Under the pieces are notes generated by a model. That model was not told the origin of the DNA and did no database searches. It was given only the letters and a program-made list of their open reading frames with translations. The position numbers and the translations under genes were made by a program. Positions 9,014 to 17,393 of a stretch of DNA of 64,000 nt are shown piece after piece; the first letter of the stretch is position 1; every line of letters starts with the position of its first letter. Origin of the DNA: G051903925 sp051903925 (lineage in GTDB: Bacteria > Pseudomonadota > Alphaproteobacteria > Zavarziniales > Zavarziniaceae); NCBI RefSeq assembly GCF_051903925.1, contig NZ_CP173678.1:2604001-2668000 (forward strand), written 5' to 3'.

Positions 9014-10288
9014 GTGAGGCCCGCCGCCCGCGTGGCCGCCGCCGCCGAGTGCCTGGCCGAAATCGCGGCAAGCCTGGCGGCGGGCGAGCGCGCCGCCGAC
9101 CGCGTCCTCGATTCCTATGTCCGCTCGCGGCGCTATATCGGCGGCGGCGACCGCCGCGAGATCTCGCGCATCGTCTGGACCGCGGTGCGGCACCGGGCGT
9201 CGCTGGACTATGCCCTGGGGCCAGAGCCACGGCTGCACGCGCTGGGCGTTCTGGTGCGCCATGACGGCCTGGACGTCGCCAGCGCCGCCGCCCTGTGCGA
9301 CGGCAGCCCCCATGCCCTGGCCCCGCTCGACGCCGACGACCTGGCGCGGCTGGCGGGAATGGACCAGGCGCTGGCCCAGGCGTCAGAGGCGGTCCGGCTG
9401 GATCTGCCCGAGTGGGCCCTGCCGGGCCTGCGGCGCCGCTTCGGTGCCGACCTGGCCTCAGCCGTCGCCGCCTTCGACGGGCGGGCGGAGCTCGACCTTC
9501 GCGTGAATACGCTGAAGACCGATCGTGCGGGTGCCGCTGCGGCCCTGGCGGCGGAGGGCATCGACACCGCGCCATCCCCCTTGTCACCCGTGGGCCTGCG
9601 CGTCACGGCGCGCGGCAACGTCCTGGCGTCCAGGGCCTATCGCGACGGCCTGGTCGAGGTCCAGGACGAGGGGTCGCAACTGGCGGCGCTGCTGGTCGGC
9701 GCCCGTCCGGGCGAGGCCGTGCTGGATTTCTGCGCCGGGGGCGGGGGCAAGACCCTGGCCCTGGCGGCGCAGATGAAGGGCCGGGGCAGGCTGGTCGCGC
9801 ATGACATTGCGTCGCGTCGCCTGTCGCGCCTGGCGCCGCGCCTGGAGCGGGCAGGCGCCACGGCGGAGCTGGAACTGGCGGGGGTGGAAACGTTCGACCG
9901 CGTGCTGCTCGACGTGCCCTGTACGCTGTCGGGTACCTGGCGGCGCAGTCCGGATGCGCGCTGGCGCTGGACGGACGACAGTCTGGCGGCGCTGCATGCG
10001 GCGCAGGGCGACCTGCTCGACCAGGGCGCGGGCCGCGTCCGCCCCGGGGGGCGGCTGGTCTATGTCACCTGCTCGCTGATGCCGGAGGAGGACGAGGACC
10101 AGGTCGAGGCGTTTCTTGCCCGCAGCCCCGGCTGGCGCGCCGTGCCTGCCCCGGACCTGTGGCGCGACGCCCTGGGCAGCGACCTCCCGGCGGGCGCGGC
10201 GGTCGGTCCCGGGCTGTTGCTGCAGCCACTGGTCCATGGCACGGACGGGTTCTTCGTGGCGGCGCTGGAGCGGGGACGGGAGGCGTGA
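9014..10288 (+). CDS. RsmB-like RNA (cytosine-5)-methyltransferase
   Basis: RsmB/Sun-family methyltransferase of 424 residues, predicted to methylate a cytosine in 16S rRNA. An N-terminal NusB-like helical region (about 1-150) precedes the Rossmann domain. The SAM motif is LDFCAGGGGKTLALA. The two family cysteines are present: PCTLSG and the catalytic YVTCS. The start is the GTG at 9014, seven bases after the guaB stop, so it belongs to the guaB transcript. Its stop overlaps the next gene's ATG as TGATG. RsmB (C967) is the best guess, but other RsmB-like paralogues cannot be excluded. Confidence 0.88.
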   Translation: MRPAARVAAAAECLAEIAASLAAGERAADRVLDSYVRSRRYIGGGDRREISRIVWTAVRHRASLDYALGPEPRLHALGVLVRHDGLDVASAAALCDGSPHALAPLDADDLARLAGMDQALAQASEAVRLDLPEWALPGLRRRFGADLASAVAAFDGRAELDLRVNTLKTDRAGAAAALAAEGIDTAPSPLSPVGLRVTARGNVLASRAYRDGLVEVQDEGSQLAALLVGARPGEAVLDFCAGGGGKTLALAAQMKGRGRLVAHDIASRRLSRLAPRLERAGATAELELAGVETFDRVLLDVPCTLSGTWRRSPDARWRWTDDSLAALHAAQGDLLDQGAGRVRPGGRLVYVTCSLMPEEDEDQVEAFLARSPGWRAVPAPDLWRDALGSDLPAGAAVGPGLLLQPLVHGTDGFFVAALERGREA

Positions 10289-10905
10289 TGCGTTGCGCTG
10301 GACAGATCACCGGGCACTCGTATTCTGGACCATCCATGGCACAGACATCCGCGATGCACCGCACCGACCCCGCCCGCGCCCGGACGGCTTTCGCGCGCAG
10401 GGGGCTCGCGGTCCTGCTCGCGGCGATACTGGCGGGCCCGGCGCTGGGGCCACCTGCGCTGGCGATGGGCGGAGGAGCCGCGCCGCCCACGGCCGAACCC
10501 GCGGCCCCGCCCCGCCCGCCCGGCTATGACGCCGGCCTGGCCGCGGTGCAGGCGCAGGACTGGCAGGGCGCACTGGGCCATTTCACGCAGGCGCGCGCGG
10601 CCGACCCGGCGAATGCGGATGTCGAGAACTATCTGGGCTTCGTCAACCGCAAGCTCGGCCAATATGACGCCGCATTCACCCACTATTACCGGGCGCTGGA
10701 GTTGAAGCCGGAACACCTCGGCGCCAACGAGTATCTGGGCGAGACATTCATCGCCGTGGGCGACCTCGCCAAGGCCGAGATGCAGCTGGCCCGGCTCCAG
10801 GCGCTGTGCGGTACGGCCTGCGCCGAGTACGAGGAACTGAAGGCCCGCCTGGCGGAAGCCAAGGCCAGGCAGGGGGCGACCCCGGCCCTCACGCCTGCCG
10901 GCTGA
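10288..10905 (+). CDS. Exported tetratricopeptide-repeat protein
   Basis: Hypothetical TPR protein of about 205 residues. A hydrophobic stretch, GLAVLLAAILAGPALGPPALA, preceded by two arginines, looks like a signal peptide; a Pro/Ala-rich linker follows. Two to three TPR units then run from GYDAGLAAVQ to about the last 30 residues, with two cysteines in ALCGTACAEYEEL. The ATG at 10288 overlaps the previous stop and has GGGAGG upstream, but it gives a long n-region; in-frame ATGs at 10336 and 10354 would suit a signal peptide better. The next gene encodes a similar protein, so they are probably paralogues. Confidence 0.75.
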   Translation: MRCAGQITGHSYSGPSMAQTSAMHRTDPARARTAFARRGLAVLLAAILAGPALGPPALAMGGGAAPPTAEPAAPPRPPGYDAGLAAVQAQDWQGALGHFTQARAADPANADVENYLGFVNRKLGQYDAAFTHYYRALELKPEHLGANEYLGETFIAVGDLAKAEMQLARLQALCGTACAEYEELKARLAEAKARQGATPALTPAG

Positions 10906-10990
10906 ACGACGCCGTGGACGGACCAGCCTTCACCCGAACAACAGTCCCCTTCGCAGGGTCGCAAGCCCTGTGCGTCCTGGAGTGCCGTTG

Positions 10991-11512
10991 ATGACAAGGA
11001 TTTCGTCCGCCCTGTTCGGCCTTGGCCTGCTGGCCTTCGCGACGGCAGCACTTCCGGCCGGGACTGCCCTGGCCGCCGATCCGCCCGCCCTTGCCGCGCG
11101 CTCGCAGGCCCTGGTGACGGAGGGGCAGAAGGCGCTGGACGCGCAGAAACTGGACGATGCCATGAAGGCGTTCGAGCGCGCCGTCGTCGCCCAGCCCGAC
11201 AATGCCCAGGGCTATTCCTGGCTGGGCCTTGTGCACGAGCGCAAGGGGGAGAAGGAGGCGGCGTCCAAGTACTATCGCATCGCGCTGGAGATCGACCCGG
11301 ACGAGCGCAACGCGCTGCAGCTCCAGGGCCAGGCCCTGCTCGACGCGGGCGAGCTTGAGAAGGCGCAGGCCAATCTGGACCGGCTGGCACGGGTCTGCCA
11401 GACCTGCGAGCAGCAGCAGGCCCTGGCGACCGCTGTCGCGCGCTACAAGGCCAACCCCCCGGCCAAGCCGGCCGCGTCGGCGGCGGCCGTGCCCGCCGAT
11501 TCCGGCGGCTGA
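10991..11512 (+). CDS. Exported tetratricopeptide-repeat protein
   Basis: Hypothetical periplasmic TPR protein of 173 residues. Residues 1-35 form a signal peptide (MTRISSALFGLGLLAF, ending near ALAAD). Two TPR units follow, containing DDAMKAFERAVVAQPDNAQGYSWLG and EAASKYYRIALEIDPDERNA, then a degenerate third with the cysteine pair RVCQTCEQQ, then a Pro/Ala tail. The cysteine pair parallels that of the upstream TPR gene. The ATG at 10991 has GGAG nine bases upstream. Function is unknown; the position between guaB-rsmB and guaA seems to be genomic neighbourhood rather than a metabolic link. Confidence 0.8.
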   Translation: MTRISSALFGLGLLAFATAALPAGTALAADPPALAARSQALVTEGQKALDAQKLDDAMKAFERAVVAQPDNAQGYSWLGLVHERKGEKEAASKYYRIALEIDPDERNALQLQGQALLDAGELEKAQANLDRLARVCQTCEQQQALATAVARYKANPPAKPAASAAAVPADSGG

Positions 11513-11526
11513 ACAGGGCGGGCGTG

Positions 11527-11545
11527 CCCGGCCGCCTTGGCCGGG
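11527..11545 (+). terminator. Hairpin between TPR gene and guaA
   Basis: CCCGGCC (11527-11533), a five-base loop, and GGCCGGG (11539-11545) form a strong stem just after the TPR stop. No T-tract follows, so it may be an attenuating or RNA-stabilising hairpin rather than a true terminator. Confidence 0.3.
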
Positions 11546-11582
11546 ATCCAGGGATTCAATCGGCACCAGGGGAATACGGGAA

Positions 11583-13148
11583 TTGTCACAGCAGGCGGCG
11601 CGGGACGGCGTCCTCATCGTCGATTTCGGGTCGCAGTTCACGCAGCTGATCGCCCGCCGGGTTCGCGAAAGCGGCGTCTATTGCGAGATCGTCCCCTTTG
11701 ACAGGACGGGGGACGCGGATGGGCGGCTCAACGCCAGGGCCATCATCCTCTCGGGCGGCCCGGCCTCGGTCACGGAGAGCGAGGCACCGCGCGTGCCCGC
11801 CGGGATCTGGGACCGCGGCGTGCCGGTGCTCGGCATCTGCTATGGCGAGCAGGCCATGTGCGATGCCCTGGGCGGTGCCGTGGAGCCGGGCCATACCGGC
11901 GGCGAGTTCGGCCGCGCCCATGTCGAGGTGATTGGCCAGTCCCGCCTGTTCGAGGGCGTCTGGTCGCTGGGCCAGTCGGCCGAGGTGTGGATGAGCCATG
12001 GCGACCGCGTCACCGCGATCCCGCCCGGCTTCCGGCCGATCGCGATCAGCCAGGGCGCCCCCTTCGCCGCCATCGCGGACGAGGCCCGCGACTTCTACGG
12101 CGTGCAGTTCCACCTGGAGGTGGCGCACACGCCGCAGGGGGCAGCGCTGCTCCGCAACTTCACCCACCGGATCGCGGGCTTTGCCGGCGACTGGACCATG
12201 GCCAGTTTCAAGGACGAGGCGATCCGCGCCATCCGCGCCCAGGTGGGCGACGCGCGGGTGATCTGCGGCCTGTCGGGCGGTGTCGATTCCTCGGTCGCCG
12301 CGGTGCTGATCCACGAGGCGATCGGTGACCAGCTGACCTGCGTCTTCGTCGATACCGGCCTGCTGCGCCAGGATGAGGCGGATGAGGTGGTGCGCCTGTT
12401 CCGCGGCCACTACAACATCCCGCTCGTCCACCGCGATGCCGCCGACCTGTTCCTGGGCCGGCTGGAGGGGATCACCGACCCAGAGCAGAAGCGCAAGGTG
12501 ATCGGCGCCACCTTCATCGACGTCTTCGACGAGGAAGCCTCGAAGTTCACCGACGCCCGCTTCCTGGCGCAAGGAACCCTCTATCCCGACGTCGTCGAGT
12601 CGGTGTCGGCCCGGGGCGGGCCCAGCGCCACGATCAAGTCGCACCACAATGTGGGCGGCCTGCCCGAGCGCATGAAGCTGAAGCTGGTCGAGCCCTTGCG
12701 CGAGCTCTTCAAGGACGAGGTGCGCGCCCTGGGGCGGGAGCTCGGCCTGCCCTCGACGCTGGTCGACCGCCACCCGTTCCCGGGGCCGGGCCTGGCCATC
12801 CGCATGCCGGGCACGATCACGAAGCCGCGCCTGGACGTGCTGCGCAAGGCGGACGCCATCCTGATCGAGGAGATCCGCGCCGCCGGCCTCTATCACGAGA
12901 TCTGGCAGCTCTTCGCGGTCCTGCTGCCCGTGCGCACGGTCGGCGTGATGGGCGACTTCCGCACCTATGACGAGGTTCTGGCACTGCGCGCCGTGACCTC
13001 GACCGACGGCATGACCGCCGACGTCTATCCCATGCCCCACACCCTGCTGGGCCGCATCGCGACCCGCATCGTGAACGAGGTCAAGGGCATCAACCGCGTC
13101 GTCTACGACATCACCTCAAAGCCCCCCGGCACGATCGAGTGGGAATAG
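11583..13148 (+). CDS. guaA: GMP synthase (glutamine-hydrolysing)
   Basis: Complete two-domain GMP synthase of 521 residues, converting XMP to GMP with ATP and glutamine. The class I amidotransferase domain (about 1-200) starts GVLIVDFGSQ and has the nucleophile C86 in GICYGEQ and the His-x-Glu pair in FHLEVAHT. The ATP pyrophosphatase domain has the PP-loop GLSGGVDSSV. The C-terminal dimerisation domain ends SKPPGTIEWE, as expected. I chose the TTG at 11583 because AGGGGAA lies eight bases upstream; in-frame sequence further upstream runs through the TPR gene in another frame and is not coding. Confidence 0.96.
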   Translation: MSQQAARDGVLIVDFGSQFTQLIARRVRESGVYCEIVPFDRTGDADGRLNARAIILSGGPASVTESEAPRVPAGIWDRGVPVLGICYGEQAMCDALGGAVEPGHTGGEFGRAHVEVIGQSRLFEGVWSLGQSAEVWMSHGDRVTAIPPGFRPIAISQGAPFAAIADEARDFYGVQFHLEVAHTPQGAALLRNFTHRIAGFAGDWTMASFKDEAIRAIRAQVGDARVICGLSGGVDSSVAAVLIHEAIGDQLTCVFVDTGLLRQDEADEVVRLFRGHYNIPLVHRDAADLFLGRLEGITDPEQKRKVIGATFIDVFDEEASKFTDARFLAQGTLYPDVVESVSARGGPSATIKSHHNVGGLPERMKLKLVEPLRELFKDEVRALGRELGLPSTLVDRHPFPGPGLAIRMPGTITKPRLDVLRKADAILIEEIRAAGLYHEIWQLFAVLLPVRTVGVMGDFRTYDEVLALRAVTSTDGMTADVYPMPHTLLGRIATRIVNEVKGINRVVYDITSKPPGTIEWE

Positions 13149-13244
13149 CGGCCCCGGCCGGGCGCGTGATTACCTGACGGGTCGTCGCCACGGGGGCTGA
13201 GGCCGCGCCATGCTCGCTGGCGACGAATGGCCGGTGAGGATGTC

Positions 13245-13550
13245 ATGGCGGTGACCTATGTGATCGGGTTCCAGGTGCGCGATGGGCAGCGGGCGCGGTT
13301 CCTGGAACTGCTCAATGGCGTGCTGGACGCCATGCGGGGCGAGGCGACGTTCCTCAACGCCACGTTGCATGTCGATCCGGCCGATCCCGACCACTACCTG
13401 CTGCACGAGACCTGGACGGATCATGACGATGTCGTGGGCGTGCAGCTGGGCCGAACCTATCGCGCCGCGTGGCATGCGGCGCTGCCGGACCTGCTGGTGG
13501 GCGAGCGTGCGGTGTCGATCTGGACGCCGCTGCGCACCGACCAGCGCTGA
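13245..13550 (+). CDS. Antibiotic-biosynthesis-monooxygenase (ABM) fold protein
   Basis: Small protein of 101 residues in the dimeric alpha-beta barrel ABM/YgiN superfamily. The N-terminal strand VTYVIGFQVRDGQ, the helix RFLELLNGVLDAMR, and HYLLHETWTD match the fold. Members include quinol monooxygenases and many proteins of unknown role. The start at 13245 has GGTGAGG upstream; an ATG at 13227 is possible but has a weaker site. It stands alone between guaA and the convergent DinB gene. Confidence 0.7.
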   Translation: MAVTYVIGFQVRDGQRARFLELLNGVLDAMRGEATFLNATLHVDPADPDHYLLHETWTDHDDVVGVQLGRTYRAAWHAALPDLLVGERAVSIWTPLRTDQR

Positions 13551-13559
13551 CCGGCGCGT

Positions 13560-14048
13560 TCAGGCGGCCCAGCCGACCTCCTCAAGATGGTCGGTCAGGG
13601 AATCGCGGCCGGGCGTCAGGCCGTTGAGCTGGAGCAGGGCGCCCGCATTGCCGCGGTGATAGGTGCCGTGCAGGCAGACATGAAGCAGGATCTGCCCCCG
13701 CGTCATGCGGGCCGGCTTGCCGCTGGTGAAGACGAAATCGACCGCCTGCGTCGCCTGGTCTGGCGTGAGGGCGCTGGCATAGGCGGCATACCACGCGCCG
13801 CCTGCGTCCAGGCCGGCGGACAGGTCCTCCAGCGACGGCAGCGTTTCCGAACGCGCGGCGCTGAAGCCGTGCGGGCGGCCCAGCAGGTGGTGCTGGAAGA
13901 TCACGTCGACGGCGTGGATGTGGTCCAGAAGGCGCAGCATGAGCCCCAGGCTGTCGCCACCCCGGGGGACGATGTCGCGGGCGATGGCCGCGCACAGGCT
14001 GCGATCGGCCCAACGCTTCACGTCGATCATCTGGGCATAAGGCTGCAT
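13560..14048 (-). CDS. DinB family protein
   Basis: DinB/YfiT-like four-helix protein of 162 residues. The expected metal-binding histidines are visible: H in LLDHIHAVDVIFQHHL and the pair in LHVCLHGTYHRGN. Members of the fold include damage-inducible proteins and thiol- or mycothiol-dependent enzymes; the exact reaction is unknown. AGGAGA precedes the ATG at 14048. The cupin gene starts upstream on the same strand with only 19 bases between, so the two form an operon divergent from the TetR gene, which probably represses them. Confidence 0.8.
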   Translation of the reverse strand: MQPYAQMIDVKRWADRSLCAAIARDIVPRGGDSLGLMLRLLDHIHAVDVIFQHHLLGRPHGFSAARSETLPSLEDLSAGLDAGGAWYAAYASALTPDQATQAVDFVFTSGKPARMTRGQILLHVCLHGTYHRGNAGALLQLNGLTPGRDSLTDHLEEVGWAA

Positions 14049-14067
14049 GGGATTCTCCTGCGGCGGC

Positions 14068-14451
14068 TCAGGTGGCGGGACGCAGGCTGGTGCCTGCGCT
14101 GGGCGTGAGGAACAGAAGGCGGCCAGGCTGCACAACGCGGAGGCGATGCCAGCAGGCGCGGGGCACGATCAGGGCCTGCCCCGCCTGCACCAGCGTCTCG
14201 CCTGTTTCGCCGGCGCGCTCGATGCTGATGCCAAGGGTGCCATCGACGACGCAGAGTATTTCATCGCCGTCTGGGTGAACCTCCCAGTGGTCGGCATGAA
14301 CCGATTCAGCATCGGTGAAGTCCATCAGGCCCATGATGCGGCTTCCAGTCACGGATTTGTCTGGAATCTCGTCGAAAGGGATAGGACGGGCGAAGCCCGC
14401 TCCCGTGCAGGCGACCACGCGGTCGTCCATTGCGAACGTTTCGATTGTCAT
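14068..14451 (-). CDS. Cupin domain protein
   Basis: Single-domain cupin of 127 residues. Cupin motif 1 is seen around SVHADHWEVHPDGDEILCVVDG (histidines and glutamate that would hold a metal), and motif 2 around IVPRACWHRLRV. The fold covers dioxygenases, isomerases and small-molecule sensors; I cannot assign a substrate. It is the first gene of a two-gene unit with the DinB gene. The 87-base gap to the divergent TetR gene contains a palindrome that could control both directions. Confidence 0.8.
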   Translation of the reverse strand: MTIETFAMDDRVVACTGAGFARPIPFDEIPDKSVTGSRIMGLMDFTDAESVHADHWEVHPDGDEILCVVDGTLGISIERAGETGETLVQAGQALIVPRACWHRLRVVQPGRLLFLTPSAGTSLRPAT

Positions 14452-14468
14452 GGGATGCCGTGCTTGCG

Positions 14469-14511
14469 TTGACTTCGGACGCTCATGATGAAATATGAGC
14501 TATTACTCATA
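14469..14511 (+). promoter_or_regulatory. TetR-gene promoter and palindromic operator
   Basis: TTGACT at 14469-14474 and AATATG at 14492-14497 are spaced by 17 bases, a plausible sigma-70 promoter toward the TetR gene. Overlapping the -10 is a perfect inverted repeat, TATGAG (14494-14499), CTATTA, CTCATA (14506-14511), in an AT-rich patch unlike its surroundings. This is the expected layout of a self-regulated TetR operator that would also silence the divergent cupin-DinB unit. Confidence 0.6.
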
Positions 14512-14538
14512 GTCTACTCGCATGGGGAGGGTGTCGCG

Positions 14539-15168
14539 TTGGCTCGTGCTCCGCTCAGCAATCCCAGGAAACAAGCCAGCCAGGGTCGGTCGCGCGCCAC
14601 GGTCGAGGCGTTGGTGGAGGCGACCGCTCGCATTCTGGTGCGCGAGGGCTTCGACCGGGCCAGCACCAACCGCATCGCGGAGGAGGCAGGCGTCAGCATC
14701 GGCTCGCTCTACCAGTACTTCCCGGGCAAGGACGCGCTGGTCGCGGCGGTGATCGATCGCCACGCGCGCCAGATCAGGGCGACGGTGGAGGAGGCGATGG
14801 CCACCATCGCCGACATGGCGCTGGATCAGGCGGTGCGCGCGATGGTGGCGCTGGCGATCCGCGCCCACCGCATCGACCCGCGTCTGCACAGGGTGCTGGC
14901 CGAGCAGACGCCGCGGACCGGGCGCCTGGACGAGGTCGAGGTGTTCGACCGCGAACTGTTCGTCCTGTTCCGGCGGGCGCTGGAAGCGCGGCGGGACGCG
15001 GTGCGGCCCCTCGACCTCGACCTGGCCGCCTATGTCTGCGTCACGACGATCGAGGCGCTGGCCCACAATGCGGTGCTGCACCGGCCGGACATGCAGTCCG
15101 ACGCCGCGGCCGAGGCGCTGGTGGAGGAGGCGACGCGGATGGTCGTCGGCTATCTCCGCCGACCCTGA
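14539..15168 (+). CDS. TetR/AcrR family transcriptional regulator
   Basis: TetR-type repressor of about 209 residues. The N-terminal helix-turn-helix is clear: RIAEEAGVSIGSLYQYFPGKDALVAAV at about residues 45-75. The C-terminal ligand-binding domain has no recognisable specificity. I chose the TTG at 14539 because GGGGAGG lies eight bases upstream; the in-frame ATG at 14485 would start inside the likely promoter. It is divergent from the cupin-DinB unit and probably represses it and itself through the palindrome at 14494-14511. Confidence 0.85.
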   Translation: MARAPLSNPRKQASQGRSRATVEALVEATARILVREGFDRASTNRIAEEAGVSIGSLYQYFPGKDALVAAVIDRHARQIRATVEEAMATIADMALDQAVRAMVALAIRAHRIDPRLHRVLAEQTPRTGRLDEVEVFDRELFVLFRRALEARRDAVRPLDLDLAAYVCVTTIEALAHNAVLHRPDMQSDAAAEALVEEATRMVVGYLRRP

Positions 15169-15251
15169 GGGGCCGGGGCGTGTCGGCGCGTCGCCGGCTG
15201 CAGCGTCTTGAAGGGAGGGCGGAGCGGCCGTCCATGCGAAGGAGGACGACG

Positions 15252-15620
15252 ATGCGGGTGATGGTGCTGGTCAAGGCGACGGCCGACAGCGAACGGGGCT
15301 TCGTTGCCGATGCCCTGTCCCAGGCGATGATGGCCGCAATGGGCCGGTTCAACGAGGATCTGGAGCGCGCCGGCATCCTGCTTGCGGGCGACGGGCTGAA
15401 GCCGACCTCGGCGGGGGTTCGGGTTGCCTTTGACGGCCCGGCCCGGCGGGAAACAATGGGGCCGTTCGGTCCGCCCGGCGATCAGGTCGCGGGTTACTGG
15501 CTGTGGCAGGTCAAGGCCATGGATGAGGCCGTCGCCTGGGTCAGGCGCTGCCCCAATCCCATGCCCGGCCCCAGCGAGATCGAGATCCGCCCGCTGTACG
15601 AGGCGGCAGACCTGGCGTGA
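15252..15620 (+). CDS. YciI family (YCII-related) protein
   Basis: Protein of 122 residues of the YciI/DGPF fold, with the signature DGPARRETMGPFGPPGDQVAGYWLWQV and an N-terminal MRVMVLVKATADSE. Such proteins are dimeric ferredoxin-like domains often located next to ECF sigma factor genes; none is present here. Function is unknown. GGAGGAC precedes the ATG at 15252. It follows the TetR gene by 83 bases and may share its transcript. Confidence 0.78.
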   Translation: MRVMVLVKATADSERGFVADALSQAMMAAMGRFNEDLERAGILLAGDGLKPTSAGVRVAFDGPARRETMGPFGPPGDQVAGYWLWQVKAMDEAVAWVRRCPNPMPGPSEIEIRPLYEAADLA

Positions 15621-15712
15621 TGCGGTGCGAGTGCTGCCGCCTTTGGAACCAGATGGCGCAATCCGGGTTTGAACCAAGACGGGCAGGCGGGACTGTCCTG
15701 TCGCGCCGGGTC

Positions 15713-15736
15713 GGCGGGATCGAGCCTGATCCCGCC
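15713..15736 (+). terminator. Hairpin downstream of YciI-like gene
   Basis: GGCGGGATC (15713-15721), loop GAGCCT, GATCCCGCC (15728-15736): a perfect nine-pair stem 93 bases after the YciI stop. It lacks a T-tract, so it is at best a weak intrinsic terminator. The rest of the 241-base gap up to the KaiC-like gene shows no gene. Confidence 0.35.
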
Positions 15737-15861
15737 AGGTCGGCATGGGGCCGGCTGGGCGCGAAGCGCGCCGCTGCCGGGGCCGTTTGCACGCGATCGA
15801 TCGTCCCCGCCCGTCCAGTCCTGTGCGCTGAACGGCATGATGGTGACGATCGGAGATCTGC

Positions 15862-17361
15862 TTGGACGGTGAGAGTGACCAACCTGTAAAGGCGCGCACG
15901 GGCGTGCCCGGCCTGGACGACGTCCTGGCCGGGGGGCTGATGGCGGGCCATGTCTTCCTGCTGGAGGGCAATCCCGGCACGGGCAAGACGACGATCGCGC
16001 TGCGCTTCCTGCTGGAGGGGGCTGCCGCGGGTGAGCGCGGCCTGTACATCGCGCTGTCGGAAACCGAACGGGAACTGCGCGCCGGCGCCGCGTCGCATGG
16101 CTGGACCATCGACGGAAACATCGAGGTGGTCGAACTCGTCCCCGGTGAGAGCCTGATGGATGCCGAGCAGCAGCAGACGCTTCTCTATTCCTCTGATCTC
16201 GAACTGGGCGAGACGACGACCGCCCTGTTCGAGGCGTTCGAGCGGGTCAGGCCCAGCCGCGTCGTCCTGGACAGCCTCTCCGAGATCCGCCTTCTGGCGC
16301 AGAGCTCGCTGCGCTATCGCCGGCAGATCCTGGCGATCAAGCACTATTTCGCGCGCCAGGGCGCCACGGTCCTGATGCTGGACGACAGGACCAGCGAACA
16401 GGCGGACAAGACCTCGCACAGTGTTGTCCATGGCGTGATCCTGCTTGAGGAACTGTCGCCCACCTATGGCGCGGAGCGACGGCGGCTGCGCGTGCTGAAG
16501 TACCGTGGCCAGGCGTTCCGCGGCGGCTATCACGACTTCACGATCACGACCGGCGGCGTCTCGGTCTTCCCGCGCCTGATCGCGGCCGAGCATCGCACCG
16601 GCTTTGCCCGCAACCCCGTGTCCAGCGGAATCGCGCCCCTGGATGCCCTGCTGGGCGGCGGTGTGGAACAGGGATCGAGCACGCTGATCCTGGGACCGTC
16701 GGGCACGGGCAAGACCCTGTTCGCACTGCAGTTCGTTGTCGCCGCGTGTGCCCGCGGCGAACGGGCGGCGATGTTCGTGTTTGACGAGGAACTGGGCCTG
16801 CTGGTCGATCGGGCGGCGGCGCTGGGCTATGACGTCCAGGGGCTGCGCGACGCGGGCATGCTGCATATCGAACAGGTCGACGCAGCGGAGATGTCCCCCG
16901 GCGAGTTCGCCCAGCGCGTCCGCGCGCGGGTCCAGAAGGCGCAGGCCCGGACGATCGTCATCGACAGCCTGAACGGCTACCAGGCGGCGATGCCGGAAGA
17001 AAATGCGCTGGTCCTGCATGTCCACGAACTGATCCAGTACCTGAACCGGCAGGGGGCCAACACCTTCCTGACCGTGGCGCAGCACGGCCTGATCGGGGAG
17101 ATGACCTCTCCGGTCGATGTCACCTACCTGGCCGACACCGTGATCCTTCTGCGGTATTTCGAGGCGATCGGCACCGTGCGGCGGGCGGTGTCGATCATCA
17201 AGAAGCGCACCGGGCAGCACGAGGATACGATCCGCGAATTCCGCATCGGGCCCCAGGGCCTGAGCCTGGGCGATCCGCTGAACCAGTTCCAGGGGATCCT
17301 TCGCGGCGTGCCGCGGTTCTATGGCAGCAAGGAACCGCTTCTCGACCCCCCCAGCGAGTAA
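15862..17361 (+). CDS. KaiC-like double-domain RecA-type ATPase
   Basis: Circadian-clock KaiC family ATPase of 499 residues with two tandem RecA-like domains. Walker A motifs are GNPGTGKTT (from residue 36) and GPSGTGKTL (about 277). The C-terminal end has the family block AVSIIKKRTGQHEDTIREFRI. By eye, the position of the cyanobacterial phospho-acceptor pair Ser-Thr is occupied by T421-Y422 in VDVTYLADT. No kaiA or kaiB is in the window. The start is a TTG with CGGAG upstream. The downstream hybrid kinase follows almost at once, suggesting that the ATPase and kinase form one signalling unit, as in other proteobacterial KaiC-like loci. Confidence 0.85.
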   Translation: MDGESDQPVKARTGVPGLDDVLAGGLMAGHVFLLEGNPGTGKTTIALRFLLEGAAAGERGLYIALSETERELRAGAASHGWTIDGNIEVVELVPGESLMDAEQQQTLLYSSDLELGETTTALFEAFERVRPSRVVLDSLSEIRLLAQSSLRYRRQILAIKHYFARQGATVLMLDDRTSEQADKTSHSVVHGVILLEELSPTYGAERRRLRVLKYRGQAFRGGYHDFTITTGGVSVFPRLIAAEHRTGFARNPVSSGIAPLDALLGGGVEQGSSTLILGPSGTGKTLFALQFVVAACARGERAAMFVFDEELGLLVDRAAALGYDVQGLRDAGMLHIEQVDAAEMSPGEFAQRVRARVQKAQARTIVIDSLNGYQAAMPEENALVLHVHELIQYLNRQGANTFLTVAQHGLIGEMTSPVDVTYLADTVILLRYFEAIGTVRRAVSIIKKRTGQHEDTIREFRIGPQGLSLGDPLNQFQGILRGVPRFYGSKEPLLDPPSE

Positions 17362-17393
17362 CTGCCATTCCAAATTCCGCAACAGCCCGCGCC

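Noticed and set aside
11202..11582. N-terminal extension of guaA
   Set aside because: It runs through the TPR gene in another frame. The TTG at 11583 has a ribosome-binding site and gives the normal N-terminus.
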